From Brachyhypopomus gauderio (lineage: Eukaryota; Chordata; Actinopteri; Gymnotiformes; Hypopomidae), in assembly GCF_052324685.1 (NCBI RefSeq), contig NC_135221.1, positions 302,501 to 366,500 on the forward strand: 64,000 nucleotides of DNA, given 5' to 3'. The notes beneath the pieces were generated by a model. It made no database searches, was not told the DNA's origin, and saw only the letters and a list, made by a program, of their open reading frames with translations. The number at the start of each line of letters is the position of its first letter. Within the stretch, counting starts at the first letter, position 1. The position numbers and the translations under genes were made by a program. Shown one piece after another: positions 57,001 through 64,000 of the stretch.

Positions 57001-59088
57001 CATTTTGGAGCCTCCCAGGGCCGCGGCTGAGCTCCAAGGAGCCCGATCACCCCCCTCTGGCATCAGGAGGCCTTCACAGTCTGCTTTCAGAAGACACACA
57101 CGACAGACTCACAAGGCCCCTCCCCCTGCTCACCAACACAGGAGTCACGGCTCATTCAGTTTGAACCTTCTGACACTCTCCTAATTCACCCCCGCCATCC
57201 TCCACGCCCGCTATGCCGTTGTAAGACCCCAGCCACTCACGTCTCTAGTACAGAATGAGTTCAAAAGGGTTTGACAAAGACAATTTCTGTGTCTGCTGTG
57301 AGGGGCTTCAGTATGGCTGAGCGCTCACACCGTCGCTGGTTTTCTGAGACCTCTGTGTGACTGAGCGTGCTGGTCTATGGGGACTCAGACATGTTCCCGT
57401 ATCAAAGGTCCCGTCAGCAAAGATGGTCTGTCGTCACTGACTGGACAAACAGGAAGTGTCTGTTGCCAGAAAGGTCGTCTTGAAGATCTCTTATTCCGGC
57501 CTGCTCAGAGTTTCAGGGAGGGGGTTGCTTATGTGACGCTATATACCAGTGTGTACGGGGGACGGAGTGTGTTCAAGCTGGTCTGGAGGTCGAGGGGGGC
57601 TTTGGGAAGGGGCAGGAGAGGGCTTTTTCGGGGCAACAGTCATGTGATCACTGGCCAGCAAACGGACAGCGACAGTTGCTCTCCCACTGTGAACTATTCC
57701 CCAGGCAGTCTGTTTTTGTCAAGATTTCTCCAAGCTATCTGTGCACCTATGTAAACATTTAATTCACACACAGACACACACACAGATGCACACACAGCCG
57801 CACACACACACACACACACACACACACATGCTTTCTTGTCTCATCCTGGCCTCCAAAAAGCTAGTGTAAAAACCAAAAATGAGAGCACACACAACATGCG
57901 GGTCATTCCTGTGTTTCTCACAGACAGCACGCCACTAACAGGAGTCATGGCGCACACTTAACCCGGCCGTGCGGTCCGAGCGAGAGACGGGAGCTGAGGT
58001 CGCCCATGCCCAACATCTCTACTCACTCCAGCTCTTCCCCGAGCGGCCCATGAACTCGTTGGTCTCAGGGTTCCACAGGTATGTCTTCAGGTCGTCGATC
58101 TTCTCGTGCAGCGTGCGTTTGGGCTTGGGCTTGGGCTTCCATCTCTCGAAGTTGAGATCGTCCTGCTCCAGGGGTTGGTGTTCCACCAGGCCCTCCTGCT
58201 CCACCTCCAGAGCTTCTGCGAGCTCGTGACTGTGCTTGTGCATGGACCCAGCACGCTGAAGGGTAAAGCAACACAGAAGATGTTTCACATGTCCGTCTGG
58301 CTGGTCGAATTTGGCCAGCCAGCCTTGCTAAACGGCAGTGCTAAAGTCAGCAGACTGCCCAAAGAAAGGTCAAATACGACAAAACATTTCATTTTAAAAC
58401 ATGTGGTGACCGGAGAGTAGATTATGTAACTAGTACTTTAAGGAGGATACTAGGGAGTGAATAGTGTGTTCAAGGAATGAGATAAACTGAGTCTGGCATT
58501 CACTGAACAGTGTGAAGACAAAAAAACCCATTTCATTCACAATCCGTGTGGAGTGCCTGGGTGAGACAGCGCAGGCCGCTGACCCGGCTGGCCCTCACCA
58601 GGGGGAGCTCCACGCCAGCAGCTGGGTGGGACTGCGAGGTCAGTCTACAGCCAGATGTGAGGCACTGATTCTCACCACTGAATCACAGCACACACTGAGA
58701 TCTCCATCTGAACTCCACCGCGGAGCCTCAACTCCCCACAGAGACACTTTGTACTTTGGCTTTCTCTTTTTTATCACCACACAAATGAATAACGGCGACA
58801 TCTACATGGCTGCACTTAAATCATGCCTGTGGTGTAACAGATAAAGCACCGAACACAATCAAATTACAAATATAAGATATTTAAAAGCTACTCTACTAGC
58901 AGCTGTTTTCCAAAATACATTTCGCCTGGCCGTGTGCTTCTCTTATGGCTCATACTCGGGTCTCACAACGACAGATGCTGCAGACGAAGATCTCGTCTTA
59001 CCGCTTTAGACACGGAGGTGTCGAGGAGCAGGTCCCCCCCGGTACCGGTACCGGGCCCGGCACCTCCCGCGCAGCTCACAGCCTCCAT
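53005..59088 (-). CDS. ATP1B4: ATP1B4, Na,K-ATPase beta-4 family subunit
   Basis: Type II membrane beta subunit of the Na,K-ATPase family. In fish this gene is thought to encode a true pump subunit, whereas placental mammals use it as a nuclear-membrane protein in muscle. Eight exons in order: 59002-59088, 58027-58255, 56313-56441, 55707-55820, 53805-54004, 53557-53613, 53339-53431 and 53005-53166. The total is 1071 nt, 356 aa. The single membrane helix (LILLFYSALYIFLAAMFAGC) is at about residues 107-126, after the conserved YLWNPETNEFMGRSGKSW. The ectodomain has the six expected cysteines (KPC, RAC, GPC, QPC, VAC, VQC) and FNAS and VNYSS sequons. YYPYYGKL is conserved. The long Glu-rich insertion of mammals is absent. 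The exon 3 acceptor is duplicated 29 bases upstream, and intron 4 holds a 1.4-kb minisatellite. Confidence 0.96.
54041..54096. repeat. (GA)n microsatellite
   Basis: Pure GA run, about 35 bases upstream (transcriptionally) of ATP1B4 exon 53805-54004; on the gene strand it is a CT tract. Confidence 0.95.
54220..55660. repeat. 13/14-bp minisatellite (GTGTGTGGGACAG) in ATP1B4 intron 4
   Basis: About 1.4 kb of units GTGTGTGGGACAG and GTGTGTGGGGACAG with GGGCAG, GACCAA and GAGCAG variants. The right two-thirds is more uniform and shows larger recurring blocks. All three plus-strand frames and two minus-strand frames are free of stops over hundreds of codons, which is a consequence of the unit. Confidence 0.96.
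55671..55693. repeat. Poly(C) run beside an ATP1B4 exon
   Basis: C homopolymer of about 23 bases, ending 8 bases from the exon 55707-55820 donor signal (GTGAGT at 55701-55706 on the minus strand). On the gene strand it is a G-run just inside the intron. Confidence 0.93.
56076..56306. repeat. 20-bp minisatellite with self-complementary unit, abutting an ATP1B4 donor
   Basis: Eleven or twelve copies of GAGGGTCGTGACCCTGTCGT with CG/AT/GG variants. AGGGTC and GACCCT in each unit are inverted repeats, so each can form a hairpin. On the gene strand the array begins directly after the exon 56313-56441 donor hexamer. Confidence 0.93.
56313..56490 (-). repeat. 29-bp direct duplication across the ATP1B4 exon 3 acceptor
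   Basis: The plus-strand sequence AGAAGAATGAGACCTAGGAG plus AGACCAAAC occurs twice (about 56428-56456 and 56457-56485). On the gene strand each copy contains TCTCCTAG then GTCTCATTCTTCTGTT, so there are two acceptors, for exon starts at 56441 and 56470. Confidence 0.92.
56491..58026. other. ATP1B4 intron 2, no element recognised
   Basis: Unique-looking DNA with a (CA)n stretch at about 57770-57828. Open frames at 56880-57164 and 57377-57754 have no recognisable domain and no splice context. Confidence 0.4.
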
Positions 59089-60617
59089 CAGTCTCCCCAA
59101 CAATCAAAGCACTTGATAACCCAATCACATACACCACGGCCCAAAACCACTTCAACGGAACCGAAGTCCAGCAAAATAAAGTTGTAGGCGATCCCAAAAA
59201 AAAGGCAAAAAAAAAAACTTTTACAACGTTAAAGAAAAAGATAAAATATTGGGTATTACAAATGAATCTTCTTGGACAAAAGAAAGTACAATAACTACAC
59301 CCAGAAGTGTCGCACACACGCGGTGAAGGGAGATGAAGCCTCTACGTGGATGTAACAGGTCGTTTAGTGAAGGAAGTTTCTTAAGAGTTGGTGTGTTTGG
59401 TCCTGATGGCGGAGACGCTCCCGGTTACACGGCGAGCCCCGTAGTGAGTGGAGGAGAGTGGAGAGAGTGTGGGGGTGGGACGGGGAGGGGGGGTCCAGCC
59501 CTCAAGCACTTTGGCACCGGACTCTGGTGTTCCTGCGGTATTCCGCACACGCACGGACAGCCTCACTAAACCAGTCCTGTTCAAACCTCGCCACATTATT
59601 ATTGGGTTATTTCCTAATCTAACGTGGTGCTGTCAGTCAGGCGGGGTCGGTGTTCACTCCACTAACCTTCTCGCCTTCATGCAACTTCACTACTGCAGTT
59701 TTGACAGAGAACCTCTCATCTATATGTCCTTCTAAGTCATGCATGGCACAACACTGCAAGCCTCCAACCTCCCAGTCTCAATAGCTGTACTCTCACTGCA
59801 GCCAAGGGTTAGGATATAATAAATCCCGACACTTGTCATCAACTTAAATATTTGTACCCCAGTCACGTTGTACTCTGTTCGCTTGTGAAACGGCTGTTTT
59901 TTTCAAGTCTGAATAGAAATGTCGTCATGGAAAATCTGCTCCATCCCCCCTGGTCCTTATTTAGAGGAGCAGGAGCTTCACACTCGGGCCACACTGAAGA
60001 GACGCTTTTAGTTTAAAAAGATACAACACTAAAGCACATTTATACTTCACAAGCACATAGACACCTGTGAAACTTGCAATAAGAGTTGATGCACACTTAA
60101 ACCGTTATGGGAAGCCAATGCATATTCAAATCGTAACTAATTTTTGATAATACCTTCCTCATATTTTGCCAAAATGTTAAAATATATGGACACAATGCAC
60201 AATTGTGGCTGTTGTTTGGGGGATACAACGTGTAAGTAAGCAGAATAAGAACAATCATCTTAATATCATCGTGGGGTGGTTTGGGATTACCTGGCCTCCC
60301 TTATATAAGTGTGTTAATGGAATATGAAATGAAATTCTATTCCAGAGCGACATTTCCTACAATTAACTTTATCGGATTTGAGTGAGCCAGATCTGTCCCC
60401 TTCATTTGTGTAATTCTCCACGTGGCCACGGCGTGGCGCGCTCGCTTCATTTTTGCCTTTGTTTCTCATTCCTGCTGGAAAAAGTTACATTATATACTTC
60501 TCAAGACCATCATTGATAAAAGAAACAGTTTAAGATTGTTATACTAGTTCTGTGTAATAGATTCCACATTCATCTTCTTAACTACATATATTTCTATTTT
60601 TTGCACAAACAATTTCC

Positions 60618-60736
<119 letters not shown>

Positions 60737-61312
60737 TGTCCTCATGACTTTGGTCAGTTGTGCTGGTGTGTGGTTTGATCCCATCCGCTACAGATGTTTT
60801 TGCCAGGATTACCACCCTACAATCCTGTCAGTCTTGACGGGGGAATGAAGTTTAAATATATTTTTACGAGTCAAAGCGTAATTTTTAACACGTGAACATC
60901 TAACAGTTCTGAAGATAATCTACTTTCTGTTCACATATAGTTCGCACCACACTACAGAGAAGAGTAACGTGAACTAGTTTTTATGATTTGCTTTGTCGTA
61001 ATTTACATACAAGCCCAAACTAACCGCCTTTTCAGGACGCTAAGAAATAATAACTACTGAGTATACTTGAATATAAGAAGGACTGAGTACTGAAAAAATC
61101 CCGTGTGTAATAAATTTAGCACATCAGCATACAGAAAACGCAAACAAATATAGCCAAAGTGTATTTACACCTGAGTCCTCTAGTATTGTCCAACTATAAC
61201 CACTAACACAAACATACTATCTGTACTGGTAATGTTTTGATGTCATATATAGCTTACAGCAAATTTAGGAAATGATTTAATCACTGTGTAATCTACGCCG
61301 AAACTAAAACGC

Positions 61313-61346
<34 letters not shown>
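61313..61346. repeat. (GACA)n microsatellite
   Basis: About eight GACA units. Confidence 0.95.
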
Positions 61347-61347
<1 letters not shown>

Positions 61348-61549
61348 GTGGGTTACCCTTCCTCAAAATAAATGACTCAGTTGACCATCTGACCCCACCA
61401 TATTTTCATGGTATTTCAAATGTGCCATGGCCAATAAAACAATTTCGGTCATGGATTTCTGCCAGCATCTAAAGTTTTAATGGAGGCTGTGAAATCTTAA
61501 TTTCATGTCCAATTGCTCCAAACGTGCTGAATTAAAACGGCTAGAATGC

Positions 61550-61561
61550 TGCGCATGCGCA
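61550..61561. promoter_or_regulatory. NRF1-type site TGCGCATGCGCA
   Basis: Perfect palindromic match to the NRF1 promoter consensus (YGCGCAYGCGCR), 199 bases before the proposed TMEM255A start codon, in a locally CpG-rich stretch. Confidence 0.65.
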
Positions 61562-61759
61562 CTCGCCATTCGGGAGATCGCCGCTATTAGTCAACAGACG
61601 CAGAAGCGAACTGCGCTTCTTAGAGGATGCAGCCGAACACGGAGGTTTTCTACTCATTAAGTATTAGCGAGGAAACTACATTTGTCTTATTCAGGTGTTT
61701 AATGTTTAACCTTAAATCATAACTGTATGCTAGCCGATGTTAAATAAAATCAGAATAAA

Positions 61760-63013
61760 ATGCCGAGGGGACCGAGCGCTCCAGCCGGGGGTACACCAGT
61801 GTCGGACGTGAGGGGTACGTGCAAGGTCAACACCGTTCACGGTGCTGGTCGGGATGTGTGACTACTGCTGGCACTGGTTCCGCTCTGCTTGTTTTCATGT
61901 CTGTATTTATGAAACGTTCATTGCTCAACAAGCTATAGGTTGATAAGCTATGTTTTATTTACACCTCATAATAACGCCTTCTCCCTTGTTTAACCGGTGC
62001 CTATAGGAAACATACTAAATTCTAGATGTGCCGAAGGATTTAGACTGATTACTTAAATTCTGTTTGTTCTCCTTTTCCGAACCTGCAATGTTTTTAAATA
62101 GTGACTGACACTGAATTTGATATGAGCTAAACAGTGGTCTAGATGCACAGACATACCTACCTGTACATGACAGACAGCAGTGATATGTTTGGTACCTTCT
62201 ATGTAGATAATAGAAATGACAGAATAGCCTTAATATATTAGCATTTTCGTGAGAGTATAAGTCGTTTCTCTGGATATAGCATGGCTGTAATTAAAACAGG
62301 CAAACAAACTGGCTTTAAAATCAATATGGCTTTAGACATCTGCACATTAGATAACAATATACATATGAAACGGCAACAATGATGTTCAGATGTCTGTGTG
62401 TATTTGCCTGGCAGTAAATAAGATGATGAAACTGTCAAAAACGATACAAGCTGGAGGAAGCATGTTTACTCAGATAAGAAGTGTTTCAACACTGGGCCAC
62501 CCTGTCACCTGTGTAGGGTCATTCAAACGGAGGAAGAGGAAGTCGGTGGTGGTGACGGCCATGCTGCTCATAGTGTCGGTACTCATCCTGGTGTTCGGGT
62601 TGGCCGCAACAACGAAGACACAGAACATCACTGTTGGAGGCTACTACCCCGGAGTCATCGTGAGTGATAACGCTTAGAACCGCGTTTGACTGAAAACCTT
62701 ATGTAGTTATTTACAGCCTACATCCATTATCATGGAGAATCTTACTGAGAAAGTACTGAGAAAGGATGTGATGTTCTTTCTGTCACTATGGGCGTTTGGG
62801 AGCCTGCAGTAGATTATCTGCCCAGGGTAGTTGATCTACAGAGTAAACATCTTCATAATCTGACCATAATCTGACCATAATCTGACTGAAACGATGAAAC
62901 ATCTTCATTAACACCTGACCTTAATCTGACTGATATGGTGAAACGTCTTCATGCTTACTGAAGTACCGATCAATATAAGCAATATAAGGTTGTAATACCA
63001 AACCAGTAACAGT

Positions 63014-63077
<64 letters not shown>

Positions 63078-63152
63078 GGTTTGTTTTAGCTTGGTTTCGG
63101 TTCCTTTCTGGGGATTATTGGTGCCCACCTAACAGAGAATAAGAGGCAGATG
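61760..63152 (+). CDS. TMEM255A: TMEM255A, 3' partial (first three coding exons)
   Basis: Multi-pass membrane protein of unknown function. Exon 1 (61760-61814) encodes MPRGPSAPAGGTPVSDVR and is inferred from a good donor (GTACGT) and the right phase. Its sequence is not conserved with human, so this start is less certain. Exon 2 (62517-62659) encodes FKRRKRKS, a first membrane helix (AMLLIVSVLILVFGLAATT) and QNITVGGYYPGVI. Exon 3 (63090-63152) encodes LGFGSFLGIIGAHLTENKRQ, the start of the second helix. Human TMEM255A has the same blocks (FNRRKRNS, TVGGYYPGVILGFGSFLGII, ENKRQM). The gene is divergent from ATP1B4. The remaining exons lie beyond the window. TMEM255B is the alternative paralogue; neighbours favour TMEM255A. 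Confidence 0.88.
63016..63076. repeat. (GT)n microsatellite at the TMEM255A exon 3 acceptor
   Basis: GT run of 60 bases ending 13 bases before the exon 3 start. Confidence 0.96.
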
Positions 63153-63586
63153 GTAAGATGTTTCTGTTGCTCTTGTGAGTTTGTCTTACATTAGACAAAT
63201 AGCTCTAAACCACAAGAATGAATCGCTCCTTTATGGAGAAAAACCTCAGAACATGACCTCCATCTTGTTGAGTGCCATGGAGGTTTTCAAAAACATTAGT
63301 GTTTTTGTGCGTGTGCACTAATGGGGAGGAGGGGACGCGCTGTCTTCAGTCTGAATATCAGAACACGTTCCAGGGACTCTGGTGACAAGCACCCAGAAAT
63401 AGCTCACAGTAAGAAGAGCAGGATGGATGTCCGTGACGGGAGCATATGGACAGCGTCTCAGAGCAGGGGGACGCCAGGGGGACGCCAGGGGGACAAATGA
63501 AGAACTGATTTGGTTGGGTTGAATGGACACATCACTGACACACCGAGGAACAAGTTTGGTACAGATGGTAAACAATAATCAGACAG

Positions 63587-64000
63587 GGAGCTGCAGTAGT
63601 GTAGGGAGGACTCAGACATCTGATGGCGGGTAGCTTCAGTAGTGGAGGGAGGACTCAGACGTCTGATAACGGGGAGCTGCAGTAGTGTAGGGAGGACTCA
63701 GACGTCTGATAATGGGGAGCTGCAGTAGTGGAGGGAGGACTCAGACGTCTGATAACGGGGAGCTGCAGTAGTGGAGGGAGGACTCAGATGTCTTATAACG
63801 GGGAGCTGCAGTAGTGGAGGGAGGACTCAGACGTCTGATAACGGGGAGCTGCAGTAGTGGAGGGAGGACTCAGACGTCTGATAACGGGGAGCTACAGTAG
63901 TTGAGGGAGGACTCAGACGTCTGATAACGGGGAGCTGCAGTAGTGGAGGGAGGACTCAGATGTCTGATAACGGGGAGCTGCAGTAGTGTAGGGAGGACTC
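63587..64000. repeat. 43-bp minisatellite in TMEM255A intron 3, continuing past the window
   Basis: About ten copies of a 43-base unit containing GGGGAGCTGCAGTAGTGGAG and GGAGGACTCAGACGTCTGAT. Most units carry the 10-base palindrome CAGACGTCTG. A short GGGGGACGCCA repeat precedes it (63466-63495). Confidence 0.95.

Noticed and set aside
56880-57754. Possible extra exons or a small gene in ATP1B4 intron 2
   Set aside because: No family resemblance, and the ATP1B4 frame is complete without them.

Overview
This window is vertebrate nuclear DNA, almost certainly from a ray-finned (teleost) fish. The genes are intron-rich with GT-AG (and some AT-AC) splice sites. The proteins align from memory with human orthologues, and hAT transposons, a CR1/L2-type LINE fragment and very abundant (CA)n and minisatellite DNA fill the introns. 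All eight genes have human counterparts on Xq: SASH3 and ZDHHC9 (Xq26) followed by C1GALT1C1, MCTS1, CUL4B, LAMP2, ATP1B4 and TMEM255A (Xq24). The exon structures below were worked out by eye; for every complete gene the exon lengths sum to an intact reading frame.

Layout. 1-4.3 kb: SASH3 (+), 5' end off the window, ending tail-to-tail with ZDHHC9 (-), whose nine coding exons spread over 7.1-25.3 kb. ZDHHC9 introns carry most of the repeats: a 2.2 kb, 32-bp minisatellite with a 160-bp higher-order period, a nested pair of hAT elements, a MITE and a LINE piece. 25.4-29.7 kb: the single-coding-exon chaperone gene C1GALT1C1 (+), convergent with MCTS1 (-, six exons, 29.7-32.8 kb). 34.7-42.6 kb: CUL4B (-, 20 coding exons). 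45.2-50.2 kb: LAMP2 (+) with three alternative terminal exons. 53.0-59.1 kb: ATP1B4 (-, eight exons). 61.8 kb to the end: the first exons of TMEM255A (+).

The genes do not form one pathway. Several act on the secretory/lysosomal system (C1GALT1C1 in O-glycan synthesis, LAMP2 in the lysosome membrane, ZDHHC9 as a Golgi palmitoyltransferase, ATP1B4 and TMEM255A as membrane proteins). CUL4B is a ubiquitin-ligase scaffold, MCTS1 a translation factor and SASH3 a lymphocyte adaptor.

The most unusual signal is in CUL4B. The junction between its second coding exon and the following intron has been amplified about 25-fold as a 33-bp minisatellite. Every unit carries a copy of the 5' splice site and an 11-codon open frame in phase with the exon. 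Other points of interest are a LAMP2 that appears to lack its first luminal domain, three probable U12-type introns (two AT-AC), a 29-bp duplication of an ATP1B4 acceptor, two minisatellites with a CACGTG E-box in every unit, and the higher-order minisatellite in ZDHHC9.
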